From a virus: a stretch of 45,374 nt of DNA. The position numbers and the translations under genes were made by a program. Location: positions 1 to 45,374 of the IMG/VR virus record IMGVR_UViG_3300025293_000007. One strand, written 5' to 3'. Below are positions 7,733-15,942 of this stretch, one piece after another. The notes below the pieces were generated by a model. The model saw nothing but the letters and a program-made list of their open reading frames with translations, had not been told where the DNA came from and did not search any database. Positions within the stretch are counted from its first letter, which is position 1. Every line of letters begins with the position of its first letter.

Positions 7733-8263
7733 TCACGAGTCGCGCCCGAAAGAGGTTCTCGATTTGCGCTCAAAGACTTGCTTTGTCGCCATACGGGAAT
7801 CCTGATTCTTAAAGTAAACATTGTCCACAGAGTCCATCTGTTGTTGAGCCATTTTGCTAAAATACTCATCACGGGCTTTCGCCCTTTCTTCAGGCATCTT
7901 GCACAATAATAACCCACCTATTTCCACATGGCCCTTCATCGCCCAGTCAGATTTATGGTCCATCATATGCATCTGGAGTTCAGGATGATCCTCAAGCTTA
8001 CAAGGCTTCCATCCCTCCCGAAATCTTTTGGACACATTCGTAACATCAGTTTCTCCAGTAACACTGGTTCTGATATAACGAAAAACCCATCCCGGTTGTG
8101 GTGTAGGGTCAGGCAAATTAGATGGATTTTCCCAACTTTCATATCGCTGGGTAGCCTCCCGGCTTTCTGAACCCCTCGGGGTGCGCTCTTCCTGCTCTTC
8201 AGGCAAACTTTCAGTCAAAAGCTCTTTCTCGATATTATCTACCGTTTGATCCTGCTCAGACAT
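7733..8263 (-). CDS. Conserved protein upstream of capsid genes
   Basis: 176 residues from ATG 8263. The N-terminal 45 residues are acidic and disordered. A conserved core follows (NLPDPTPQPGWVFRYIRTS, NVSKRFREGWKPCKLEDHPE, GHVEIGGLLLCKMPEERAKA), ending in a helical part (YFSKMAQQQMDSVDN). This core is common in marine phages just after the scaffold gene. It may assist head assembly. Function is not established. Confidence 0.7.
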   Translation of the reverse strand: MSEQDQTVDNIEKELLTESLPEEQEERTPRGSESREATQRYESWENPSNLPDPTPQPGWVFRYIRTSVTGETDVTNVSKRFREGWKPCKLEDHPELQMHMMDHKSDWAMKGHVEIGGLLLCKMPEERAKARDEYFSKMAQQQMDSVDNVYFKNQDSRMATKQVFERKSRTSFGRDS

Positions 8264-8268
8264 ACAAG

Positions 8269-9267
8269 TTATCTCCTCAAAAGCTCCTTCGCATACTGTT
8301 CAGGCGTTATCCCAAGTTGGCGAGCTAGTCTAACTTGGCTACCTTCCAGTTTTATTTCACGAGTAGCTTTCCCGCTATTCCTCGTGGCTGGTGCAACAAC
8401 ACTCGATGGTTGCCGCCTCTCAGGCTGCGCTTCCACGACAGCCTCAGATGTTGATTGTATACCATAAAATGATGGAAATTGCGCTTTCATCATAGTATCG
8501 ACTTCTTTGTAGTAACGATCTGGCTCCTTGGCAGGATCAACTCCAGACCCCTGAAGGTGCTGGTCAACCCACATTGAATAGGCAGTCATCTCCCTCTGGA
8601 AGGGTTCTGATCCCATAAACCAAGGGTTCCTGTTCGCCCATTGCTGCATATCAGGATCAGGCTGCGCCTGCTCTTCTGGCTGAGGCTGGGGCTGATTCGA
8701 AAACTGCTGTGCTACGTTATGTTGTAATTGCTGCGCATAATTAGGAGACTGCTGCTCTGCCAGAGTAGCCTTTGACAGCTGCTCCTGAGCCTTACTCATG
8801 GCATCCGCGTCCCCGTCATCATAAGCTTTCTTGAACTGGGCCTGCGCACTATGCTTGGCCCATTGCGCATTATTCAGTGCCTGTTTATTCAAGGCTTCGG
8901 AACCCGAAGTCAGCATTGCCTGAAGGCGCTGGTTATCAGACATGAGAGCCTTCATCTGTCTGGCAGCTTCGTTACGTTCCTGCTTTATAGATTCTTTTTC
9001 CCTCTGCTCCTGACTGTACTGGTATTTAAGGTGGGAAATACGATCCCCTGCACGTTGGCTGAGTTCAGATATTTCGTTATCCACCTCAGAAGGATCATGT
9101 TCACTGGAAGAAGATTTTTTTTCTGGAATCTCTGGAGAATCCTCCACAACCTCTATGCTCAGGTTGTCACCAGAGACGGTATCCGTAATTTCCGTTTTTA
9201 CCCCAAAAAACTTTTCTTCTTCGGATTGTCTTGGAATCTCTGCCTCAACTTTATTTTCTTCACTCAT
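8269..9267 (-). CDS. Scaffolding protein
   Basis: 332 residues. Its start overlaps the stop of the GroES-like gene (ATGA). It is acidic and largely helical: coiled-coil region about residues 65-170 (ISHLKYQYSQEQREKESIKQ, then AARQMKALMSDNQRLQAML), then a Gln-rich linker, a NPWFMGSEPFQREMTAYSMW segment, and a basic C-terminal end (LARQLGITPEQYAKELLRR). A long coiled coil with a basic C-terminal helix before the capsid gene is the normal design of internal scaffolds, which bind the capsid protein through that helix. Confidence 0.8.
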   Translation of the reverse strand: MSEENKVEAEIPRQSEEEKFFGVKTEITDTVSGDNLSIEVVEDSPEIPEKKSSSSEHDPSEVDNEISELSQRAGDRISHLKYQYSQEQREKESIKQERNEAARQMKALMSDNQRLQAMLTSGSEALNKQALNNAQWAKHSAQAQFKKAYDDGDADAMSKAQEQLSKATLAEQQSPNYAQQLQHNVAQQFSNQPQPQPEEQAQPDPDMQQWANRNPWFMGSEPFQREMTAYSMWVDQHLQGSGVDPAKEPDRYYKEVDTMMKAQFPSFYGIQSTSEAVVEAQPERRQPSSVVAPATRNSGKATREIKLEGSQVRLARQLGITPEQYAKELLRR

Positions 9268-9638
9268 GTCCTGACCACTCCTGTCGGGTCTTCAACCACC
9301 GCTTCCACGGTATCATCGTTGATAAGCCTGAACTCTTTCCCGTACATTTTGATTCTGGTTCCAGAATATGACCTGAAAACCACCCAATCCCCTTTCTTGC
9401 ACCAAGGCCCAGAAGGAAACCTCGCGGAATCATTGTAGCAATCTGGCCCAAGATCAAGCACATAAGCGCAGATATTGCTGACTTCCTCGTCCCTGATCGT
9501 TTGTTTCGCCTTAACAATGCCACCTTCGGTCTTCTCTTCCGCATCTGGCATAACAACCAGTATCCTCCATCCCTTAGGGTTTGGAAGCTGGCTTTTTGTA
9601 TCCAGTTCCCGAACTGGACTCTTAACCGTCTGATTCAA
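9264..9638 (-). CDS. GroES-like co-chaperonin
   Basis: 124 residues. The Cpn10 fold order is visible: GWRILVVMPDAEEKTEGGIV (residues about 23-42, first strand and mobile-loop region), AYVLDLGPDC, CKKGDWVVFRSYSGTRIKM (equivalent to GDKVLFGKYSGTEVKI of GroES) and LINDDTVEAVVEDP. The family caps host GroEL; T4 gp31 is the classic phage example needed for capsid folding. Its place between portal and scaffold fits a head-assembly role. The only plausible start is a TTG at 9638, overlapping the preceding gene by 17 nt, so translation is probably coupled and modest. Confidence 0.8.
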   Translation of the reverse strand: MNQTVKSPVRELDTKSQLPNPKGWRILVVMPDAEEKTEGGIVKAKQTIRDEEVSNICAYVLDLGPDCYNDSARFPSGPWCKKGDWVVFRSYSGTRIKMYGKEFRLINDDTVEAVVEDPTGVVRT

Positions 9639-9831
9639 TGAATTTACCTACCCATTCAAACATCTCTCTTTCGGCAAGAGAAAGACCTTCCACAATTCCT
9701 ACCATTTTCTGGTATTCACCAAAATCCTTGCAGCTGCCCCCAGAAAGATGATCGGTATGCTCACTCTTCATCTCTGAGAACCGTCTTTTCAAAAAGTCAG
9801 AAAGTGATTGCTCTTTGAAATCATTCCTCAT
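9622..9831 (-). CDS. Small hypothetical protein after the portal gene
   Basis: 69 residues from ATG 9831, overlapping the end of the portal gene by 11 nt. Helical and charged: SLSDFLKRRFSEMKSEHTDH, then GGSCKDFGEYQKMVGIVEGL and a final helix EREMFEWVGKFIESDG. The pattern (short helices around a Gly-Gly turn) recurs in small proteins beside phage portal and head genes. No catalytic motif. Function unknown. Confidence 0.6.
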   Translation of the reverse strand: MRNDFKEQSLSDFLKRRFSEMKSEHTDHLSGGSCKDFGEYQKMVGIVEGLSLAEREMFEWVGKFIESDG

Positions 9832-12304
9832 TAGTTTTGTTATCTTTAGCTACCTGTATCCCAATGTCAACACCTTTTCTGTAATCCTCTCTGGCCTCTT
9901 TATCCTTTTGTTTTTTCTCTTCTAGCAAATCGCTAGCAATTTTCTGCCCTATACTGGCCCCAGCAATCCTCTCCTGAGAATCAATCCTCTTGTTTTCCAC
10001 TGCATCCTTGGCCGCAGCCTTTTGTGCTTCAAGCTGAATTTTTGCCTGATCACTCTGCGCCTTACGCTGCACTTCGGATTCCTTGATCTGAAGTTCCTTC
10101 TGCTTGGCCTGTATCAACGGGTCTTCCTGCTGTTCCTGAATTCTCTGCTGTTCCGCCTTCGCTGCATTCGTTGCAGCTACCCGGGTCGCTGCCTGCGCAA
10201 CCAGAGCAGAAATACGCTTCTCCACATCGGGCGGCAGAGGCTCCCCTACAGGCGGAAGCTGGGTCCCCATTTCCTGCTCGACCTGCTCCCTGAACTGCAG
10301 GGCAAGATGTTCCGTAATATAGGCAGAAGCCGTCATCATTATCATCTGTGCATTCGGGGCCTGTTCCAGTTTCTGTGTAATATTCGGGTCCTGTTGCGCA
10401 GATGTAACGGTCTGTATGTGTGCTTCATGGTCTTGGAATTCAAAAGCTTTTACTGGAACTCCATTCAGGAGGTTCTGAACAGCCGTCACTGGATCAACAG
10501 GAGGGACATCATTCTTATCTGGAATAATATCTTCTGCATCCCTGATACCGAGTACATCGAGCATCTGCCTGTGCAGTTTGGGAAGGTCATACATCTGTGG
10601 TGACTGGGAGGCCAGTTGCAGAGCCGCCTGATACTGCATGATCCTCTGCGCCATCGTGGCGGCATTCGGGTCAGAAACAGGAAGAACATCGATCCTTTCA
10701 TCGAAATCTTCCATCTTGACCGCTTCTTCCTCTTCAACTTCGTAGGGATAGCTTGCATCCGTGAAATCCTTGACGATAGTGACCAGAATCCCAAATTCCT
10801 TGCGCATGGATGCGTGTAACCTAGCCTGTACCGCACTCATTACCTTCATGTTCCTCTCAAGAAGGGCCAGAGTCGTACCCACTGGGGCCTGATTATTCAT
10901 ATCTGAAACCTTCAGGTCAGTAATGCTTGCAAAACGCCTCCCCTCTTCTACGATATTTCCCAGTAACTGGTACAGGGTTGCGCTCGGCTCCTTGTAGGGA
11001 AGGAAGGTGATATTGTCCCGAATAACCCCGCCCGGCACATCCACATCACGGAACTCGCCCGGCATGATTGGCGTGTCATCGCCCTTGATACGCAATCCAC
11101 GCGCCTTGAGGCCACCCGGTAAATTGGAAAGAGTCCCCGCATCCACGAGTTGCCTGAGAAGACTGGTTGCAGACTTTGACAGGCCGCCAACAAGATGGAC
11201 CAGACCTAGCCCGTAGAATCCCAGACCGGGCAGGTACTGGTAATGGACAAAGTGCATCCTGCGTAATTTTTTAGGGTCATCCTCATAATAATTCCTTCGG
11301 ATGCTGAGTATGACTCCAGACGGATAGTCCAGAGTAACTGCATAGGGCAACGCAATCCCAGTAGGCTCACCGTTTTCGGAGGTATCTTCAAACCCGACCA
11401 GATCAAGGTCTACCTGCATTTCAAGTAATTCATGGCGGTTGTCGTAATTAAATACATCCATTTCGCCAGTCATCTGGTCATATTTCTCCGTGATATCGCT
11501 TGAACTGGGTGTTGCGTCTGGAAGTTCCACATCCCTGTAAAAGCCGCTAACCTGCATCTTCCTGATGTCATTGGTCGATTTTTTCATTACATGGGAGGCT
11601 CTCTCACAGGTCTCAAGGTCACTGGCCCCGTAATTCACCACCACATCCTCAGCAGGTACAAAAATACCGCACGGCCTTCCAAGGTTATGATCGTAGTATA
11701 TTTTCCTGAAAGCAGACCCTGCCAGAGGAAGTGAGAAAAGCATCTTCTCGGTCTCTGACCGATATTCAACCATCTCATGGGTGAGAAGGTAGTTCAGGTA
11801 ATTCTTGACTCTTTCACCCTGAGATTCTTTCTCGTCTGTTATTTTTCCTACAATCTTGATCCTGACTGGTCCCTGAGCGGGAAAGATTTCAGAAATCGCC
11901 TGTGACTGGAACCGAACCACTGCCTCACTCAGCATGGGATGGAAGACCCCGCAAGCGCCAGCCCAAGGTGCTGTCCTTTCCTCGATCTTCAGCCCAAGCT
12001 GGTCAAGTCCCTTGATATAGGCTTCTTCCCATTCAGCGCGTGATTCCTTATCCGATTTAAATGACTGGACAAGTTCAGAGCCTATTCTCTGAAGTTCATC
12101 ATCTTCAATAAAATCAACAAGATTGGAATTAAAATCCTGATCCGTTGTCTCTTTTCGGTTAGGATCAAAATCAATAATCATCCCCCCGTCTTCCGTATCA
12201 ATGGATACGGACTCTGGGTTCTCTATCGCGATAGAGAGTGCCTCTTCTGGTTCCTGCTCCACAAGACCCTCAATAGGTGTTGCTGGGTTTCGTTCTATAG
12301 CCAT
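9821..12304 (-). CDS. Portal protein
   Basis: 827 residues from ATG 12304, preferred over ATG 12316 because GGAG lies 6 nt before it. The protein has an acidic N-terminus, a core with QFLP-type portal features (HYQYLPGLGFYGLGLVHLVG, SATSLLRQLVDAGTLSNLPG, GGVIRDNITFLPYKEPSA, LGNIVEEGRRFASITDLKVS, APVGTTLALLERNMKVMSA) and a Gln/Ala/Lys-rich coiled coil over the last 200 residues. It forms the dodecameric ring through which DNA enters and leaves the head. The long C-terminal coil may form a P22-like barrel. Confidence 0.85.
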   Translation of the reverse strand: MAIERNPATPIEGLVEQEPEEALSIAIENPESVSIDTEDGGMIIDFDPNRKETTDQDFNSNLVDFIEDDELQRIGSELVQSFKSDKESRAEWEEAYIKGLDQLGLKIEERTAPWAGACGVFHPMLSEAVVRFQSQAISEIFPAQGPVRIKIVGKITDEKESQGERVKNYLNYLLTHEMVEYRSETEKMLFSLPLAGSAFRKIYYDHNLGRPCGIFVPAEDVVVNYGASDLETCERASHVMKKSTNDIRKMQVSGFYRDVELPDATPSSSDITEKYDQMTGEMDVFNYDNRHELLEMQVDLDLVGFEDTSENGEPTGIALPYAVTLDYPSGVILSIRRNYYEDDPKKLRRMHFVHYQYLPGLGFYGLGLVHLVGGLSKSATSLLRQLVDAGTLSNLPGGLKARGLRIKGDDTPIMPGEFRDVDVPGGVIRDNITFLPYKEPSATLYQLLGNIVEEGRRFASITDLKVSDMNNQAPVGTTLALLERNMKVMSAVQARLHASMRKEFGILVTIVKDFTDASYPYEVEEEEAVKMEDFDERIDVLPVSDPNAATMAQRIMQYQAALQLASQSPQMYDLPKLHRQMLDVLGIRDAEDIIPDKNDVPPVDPVTAVQNLLNGVPVKAFEFQDHEAHIQTVTSAQQDPNITQKLEQAPNAQMIMMTASAYITEHLALQFREQVEQEMGTQLPPVGEPLPPDVEKRISALVAQAATRVAATNAAKAEQQRIQEQQEDPLIQAKQKELQIKESEVQRKAQSDQAKIQLEAQKAAAKDAVENKRIDSQERIAGASIGQKIASDLLEEKKQKDKEAREDYRKGVDIGIQVAKDNKTNEE

Positions 12305-12321
12305 AGATAACTCCATTTCTC

Positions 12322-13821
12322 CTAATAATAATCCGCTATCCTGTTCGGCTCCATCGGCTCATCTTCCTCGTCAGATGACAGGGAAACAAAACCTCCCTGC
12401 CTGAACCTGAGCAACGCCTGAGTACTGCTGTCCACCAGATCATCATGCTGCATATTCGGAAATCCAGCAAATTCCTCCACCACTTCTTCGGCCCATCTAG
12501 TCTTTGGACACCAGACCACCCCAGAAAAGAACAGGTCAGCAACCGCATTAACCCTCGCAATCTTGTCATTTCCACGGCTAGGCGTGTATTCAGATACGGG
12601 AATACCGATCTGCCTCAACTCGAAAATGAGCGGAGTACCTGCAGCTTTCGCTTCCACAATGAAAGCATCTGGCTTGTAGGCCCTGTACTTTTCCATTGCA
12701 GTCTTCTTCAGGTCTGGAAATTCAAGCCTTTCCTTGTAGGCATCAAGCAGGATCAGGTTTGGGGCCATTGTCCCCTCATCCTTGTTTTCTAGGTAGAAAA
12801 CCCCCCATGTAGTACAGGCAGAATAATCAGCCCTCTCTGTTTTCAGGAAGGCAGTATCCCATGACTGGATAACAAACTCGCATTTCGGGGGATCGATCCC
12901 GCTCCATTCCTTCCACCACTCCCGTTTTACGAGAGCGCCTTCTTCAGATGTCGGGTTCTGCTGATACTGGGCAGACCATTTTGAGGTAGGCAGTTCAGAG
13001 CGTAACGCCTCAAGCTCCTCCAGTTTCCAGAATTCTTCCCAAAGGGGCCTGCCTGATGGTAAAATAGCTGGTAATTCAACCACTTCCCACTGATCGGAGC
13101 CTCCTCTTTTGACGCTAGCATCGACCACTTCACCTGTAAGGTCTTTCTCGTGCCACCGCGTCATCACGACTACTATGGCCCCGCCGGGCTGGAGCCTCTG
13201 CCTCGGCCCAGAGGTATACCACTCATAAGTACGCTGGAAAACATTGAAGTCTGCGCTAGCGCCTTCCTGCTCCGAATGCGGGTCATCGATAATCAGCAGG
13301 TCTGCGCCCTTACCCGTTACCGCACCGCCCACACCGATGGCGAAATACTCCCCTCCACGGTTCGTATTCCACCTGCCTGCAGCCTTGGAGTCGGCCTGAA
13401 GGCTGGTTTTGGGGAAAATCTTTTTAAAATCAGCACTATTGACCAGATTCCTGACCTTTCTGCCGAACCCCACAGCAAGTTCAGCAGTATGGGCAGTCTG
13501 AATAATCTTCTTTTCGGGGAATCTTCCGAGAAACCAAGCAGGAAGAAGGTAGGAAGCAAACTCAGACTTGGTATGCCTAGGCGGCATATTGATAATAAGC
13601 CTCTTCAAGTCCCCTTTTGCAACCCTTTCAAAGGCTTCGGCCATGATCGAGTGATGAGCACCTTCGATAAAGGCAGACCACATCTCTTTCACAAAGGGCA
13701 TGAAGTTCTGTCCGCAGGCTTGTCTCGCCCTAGCGTCCTGTAATTCATCCAGCAGGACCAGAATTTCCTGCTTTTGCTCGATGGAAGCGTTTTGTAACTG
13801 GGTTAGTGCAACATTATTCAT
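12322..13821 (-). CDS. terL: Terminase large subunit
   Basis: 499 residues from ATG 13821. A 22-residue extension from a TTG is possible; neither start has a clear ribosome site. ATPase: P-loop-like MPPRHTKSE (about 79-87), Walker B LLIIDDPHSEQ (175-185), coupling motif VVVMTRWHEKDL (about 218-229). RNase H-like nuclease: IQSWDTAF, PDAFIVEAKAAG, and QHDDLVDSSTQAL near the C-terminus with the expected acidic residues. It cuts and pumps phage DNA into the prohead with the small subunit at 14577-15062 and the portal next door. Confidence 0.92.
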   Translation of the reverse strand: MNNVALTQLQNASIEQKQEILVLLDELQDARARQACGQNFMPFVKEMWSAFIEGAHHSIMAEAFERVAKGDLKRLIINMPPRHTKSEFASYLLPAWFLGRFPEKKIIQTAHTAELAVGFGRKVRNLVNSADFKKIFPKTSLQADSKAAGRWNTNRGGEYFAIGVGGAVTGKGADLLIIDDPHSEQEGASADFNVFQRTYEWYTSGPRQRLQPGGAIVVVMTRWHEKDLTGEVVDASVKRGGSDQWEVVELPAILPSGRPLWEEFWKLEELEALRSELPTSKWSAQYQQNPTSEEGALVKREWWKEWSGIDPPKCEFVIQSWDTAFLKTERADYSACTTWGVFYLENKDEGTMAPNLILLDAYKERLEFPDLKKTAMEKYRAYKPDAFIVEAKAAGTPLIFELRQIGIPVSEYTPSRGNDKIARVNAVADLFFSGVVWCPKTRWAEEVVEEFAGFPNMQHDDLVDSSTQALLRFRQGGFVSLSSDEEDEPMEPNRIADYY

Positions 13822-14086
13822 AGGACGAAAACATATGAGTTGCACGTTGCGTCTACTAGGGGAATGCAACCTGCAACTCGTCTGCAAGAAGAAGAGGAAA
13901 CAGGCTTTCCTTTAAGGTGAACTATTACTGTGATCCAAAACATCCGGCCTGCTCCTCCCCATAATAAGATATAACTTAGTAAGAACTTCTTTCTGTATAG
14001 AATCTCTTCCTAGATAGTTGCCTTACTAAATACCATTGTATTAATCATTCATAGCTAATACCTCTTACTAAGTACTATTTAGTAGA

Positions 14087-14111
14087 AGCTACTTACGGGG
14101 CGTAAGTAGCT
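14087..14111. repeat. Perfect stem-loop between terminase genes
   Basis: AGCTACTTAC (14087-14096) and GTAAGTAGCT (14102-14111) form a 10-bp perfect inverted repeat with loop GGGGC. No U tract follows on either strand, so it is not a standard terminator. It may be a protein site or mRNA-end structure. Confidence 0.7.
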
Positions 14112-14187
14112 CAAGATTTTAGCATCTGACCACATCTTCACACGAAACTCAAATAACTGGGCCATTGTCTGCGCAAATACCAAAAAA

Positions 14188-14289
14188 TACCGGCCGGGTA
14201 TGGCGTAATTCGGGTAAAAATAGTGAAAACAAGGGGTGGTATGGGCAAAAAAGGCTGTGATTTCAGTAATATAGTACCGGTGGGGTATG
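14188..14289. repeat. Two copies of TACCGGNNGGGTATG
   Basis: TACCGGCCGGGTATG at 14188-14202 and TACCGGTGGGGTATG at 14275-14289, 87 bp apart, in the gene-free interval. Thirteen of 15 bases match. The unit is itself partly palindromic (ATACCGG/CCGGGTAT). Two nearly identical copies suggest a binding site or phage promoter element. Confidence 0.55.
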
Positions 14290-14576
14290 AAAAGTGGGCT
14301 ATGGATGAGCAGATCACTATGTAAATACAGTCGGTCGCTACACCTTTTTTCTTCCGTGGGGGGTGGGTGTCTGTCGGGCGCGGGAACTACGGGATGGAAT
14401 CTGTAAGTTATTGATTGTCAAGGGTTTTTTCCTTTCTCAGTCGGGTTCTAAGTTACTGATTTATAAGGATTTTCTCAACTCATTATTCTGCCTTGGATCG
14501 GCCACTCACCCGCTCAGGCGCACTCAGGGCGCGCACAGGCGTGGCGCGTCTGTGTGTGAGTCCAGTGAAGGTCATG

Positions 14577-15062
14577 TCAGGCCAGTAGCTCAGACAGCCG
14601 CTGGTGTAGCTCAGACTCGATTTCCTCAGGTGACCTCGACTCTTCGCGCACCTCCACCTTGTCGCTGAACAGTGACACATGATCAAGCTTGCCGAGAAGT
14701 TCGAGTGCCCGTACCCGCGATGCGTCAGACTCTGCTTCGGTGCTCTCTGTGTAGAGCCGTGAGATAACGTGATTCCTGATCCTAAGCGCGGATGCTACCG
14801 ACTCGTGCTCTTTCCTCTGCAATGCACGTTGCAAGCTTAGTGCAATCTTAGGAGTCGCTAGCAGCTTGCTGGCTTCGACTTCTACCCACTTTGGTATCGA
14901 ACCATTCTTGTTCAGCCTAACGCTGTACGCCTCTGCGTACGCCGCCTTGTGACTACCCAACTTGCCGCGCGAAACTGCGTCAACAAATGCACGTTGCTTT
15001 TGCGTTAACGTGAGATCAATCTGCGGGACAACTTCCAATTTTGCTTTCGGTTTTTTGACCAT
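14577..15062 (-). CDS. terS: Terminase small subunit
   Basis: 161 residues from ATG 15062 with AGGAAT before it. The N-terminal helix-turn-helix region reads LTLTQKQRAFVDAVSRGKLG then SHKAAYAEAY, as in Terminase_2-type small subunits. A central helical oligomerisation part follows (EASKLLATPKIALSLQRALQ), and the end RALELLGKLDHVSLF...EEIESELHQRLSELL is typical of marine phage TerS. It recognises phage DNA and hands it to TerL. The gene is more GC-rich than its surroundings. Confidence 0.85.
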   Translation of the reverse strand: MVKKPKAKLEVVPQIDLTLTQKQRAFVDAVSRGKLGSHKAAYAEAYSVRLNKNGSIPKWVEVEASKLLATPKIALSLQRALQRKEHESVASALRIRNHVISRLYTESTEAESDASRVRALELLGKLDHVSLFSDKVEVREESRSPEEIESELHQRLSELLA

Positions 15063-15162
15063 AATTCCTGCGCAACCTGAGATTGTTTTTGGCTCAGTAA
15101 AATATTATCTCGTGCCACTAACCAAAGCTACGCTTGCACTTAGCTATCGTGTGCAGTTGATG

Positions 15163-15191
15163 TTGCGAATGATGTTTGACTGATCTAAAAT
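15163..15191 (+). promoter_or_regulatory. Candidate promoter of the early plus-strand module
   Basis: TTGCGA (15163-15168), 17-nt spacer, TAAAAT (15186-15191). This matches the sigma70 consensus at 4 and 5 of 6 positions with ideal spacing. It is divergent from TerS and just upstream of the structured leader RNA. Prediction from consensus only. Confidence 0.45.
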
Positions 15192-15197
15192 TCTTAG

Positions 15198-15604
15198 TAG
15201 AAGTGATATGCAGCAAGTTTGATTGGATCAACCCTCATATCATGAAACCAGTCCCCGAGGGCCTGCGGTTGTTTCAACACTGTCGCGATGACACGGTTCG
15301 AAATGTCCGCAAGTCAAATCGCTGGAACTCCATCAGGAGTTAAGAGGTAGCGGGTAGAGCGGAGAGGTTCACCAAGTGAACCAAGACCGCCAGAAAATCC
15401 AACAAGGAAGCCTTGTCTTTTGGTTGGGTTCAGTGCAGGCGGTTAGTCTTGCTAGGAGTACCCTCGGGGAAAGCAGGACGGGATAAGTTTTTTGATGCAA
15501 CGTCAACAAGAAATTCCCAACGCTGTCGAATCTGAATTCATCAGGCCAGAATAAAAATAGCGGCGAAGACAATCGGACTACGTTGGGACCTTCCTCCAAG
15601 GGTC
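15198..15604 (+). ncRNA. Large structured leader RNA, about 400 nt
   Basis: No supported reading frame crosses this stretch, but many helices do. Examples are AACTCC/GGAGTT near 15326-15341, GGTTCAC/GTGAACC at 15365-15381, ACAAGG/CCTTGT at 15401-15415, TGCGG/CCGCA (near 15264 and 15306), and a long-range CCCAACG/CGTTGGG pair (15516 and 15581). It ends at the predicted cleavage site of the ribozyme at 15593-15700. Large ornate RNAs such as GOLLD and ROOL are known from phages, and this could be such an RNA. I cannot assign it to a class by eye. Confidence 0.55.
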
Positions 15605-15700
15605 GAGCTAGTGTGGCGACTAGCTCCTGAAGATGATAGCCAGAACAAAATATTGACTAGTAAATATTTTGTTTTAAATCGAAACCAATTCACTTGGAGG
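15593..15700 (+). ncRNA. Hammerhead ribozyme 1 (type III), sequestering a ribosome binding site
   Basis: Order: GGU-C (cleavage after 15604), helix I GAGCTAGT/ACTAGCTC (15605-15612 with 15619-15626), core CUGAAGA (15627-15633), a long helix II, core GAAA (15681-15684), then ACC pairing back to GGU. Helix II begins with a bulged U, then GAU/AUC, an internal loop, and the 30-bp palindrome at 15644-15673. Helix III is extended by CCTCCAAG (15593-15600) pairing with CTTGGAGG (15693-15700), which is the ribosome binding site of the next gene. Helix I and the two core strings fit the consensus; the helix II base is imperfect. Confidence 0.6.
15644..15673. repeat. 30-bp palindrome with TTGACTAGTAAA centre
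   Basis: AACAAAATATTGACT and AGTAAATATTTTGTT are reverse complements except at one position. It is a member of a family of AT-rich dyads with core TTKACYRGTAAA found in intergenic regions here. As RNA it forms the end of helix II of ribozyme 1; as DNA it looks like an operator. Confidence 0.75.
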
Positions 15701-15708
15701 TGAATAAA

Positions 15709-15942
15709 ATGACTGCTAAAGCATTGAAAGAAAAGTACCGACAAACCAACTACCGAAAGACGATTCGCGCACACAAGAAACAGTGTCGCATTCGCGCTGA
15801 GCGGCAGGCTAAAAATAAAGGTAAGTGGATGTCGTTGGTGGAGTCTGTAAGTGCAATTTCGATTCACGATGAAATTGATTCACTCGCGGAACCCAGACAT
15901 TGGGTAGCGGTGGCAAAACTTCTCAAAAATCGTTTTGCATAA
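15709..15942 (+). CDS. Small basic protein, first gene of early module
   Basis: 77 residues from ATG 15709 behind the strong site CACTTGGAGGTGAA. Highly basic first half (KALKEKYRQTNYRKTIRAHK, then KKQCRIRAERQAKNKGKW), then a more neutral helical C-terminus (HDEIDSLAEPRHWVAVAKLL). A nucleic-acid-binding or host-takeover role is plausible; no family recognised. The end of the gene is part of ribozyme 2: the predicted cut lies inside the Phe codon two codons before the stop, so cleavage would leave a non-stop message. Confidence 0.65.
   Translation: MTAKALKEKYRQTNYRKTIRAHKKQCRIRAERQAKNKGKWMSLVESVSAISIHDEIDSLAEPRHWVAVAKLLKNRFA

Larger units (their letters stand above)
13822..14576. other. Gene-free interval between TerL and TerS
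   Basis: About 750 bp without a supported gene although the two terminase genes flank it. It contains repeats of a CTTACTAAGTA-like motif (13973-14085), a perfect hairpin (14087-14111), a 15-bp repeat (14188-14289), and an imperfect 20-bp direct repeat beginning TAAGTTA (14404-14423 and 14449-14468, 16 of 20 identical). The right end, 14480-14576, is GC-rich. A promoter for the late genes, a packaging site or an attachment-like site could be here; none is proven. Confidence 0.6.

Noticed and set aside
14240-14323. Short plus-strand frame (27 codons) in the terminase interval
   Set aside because: A GGGGTGGT precedes the ATG, but the length is too small, it crosses the TACCGG repeat, and nothing else supports it.
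15634-15670. TTGACT in the 15644 palindrome as a promoter -35 box
   Set aside because: No -10 box at suitable spacing; the symmetry and the ribozyme fit explain the sequence better.
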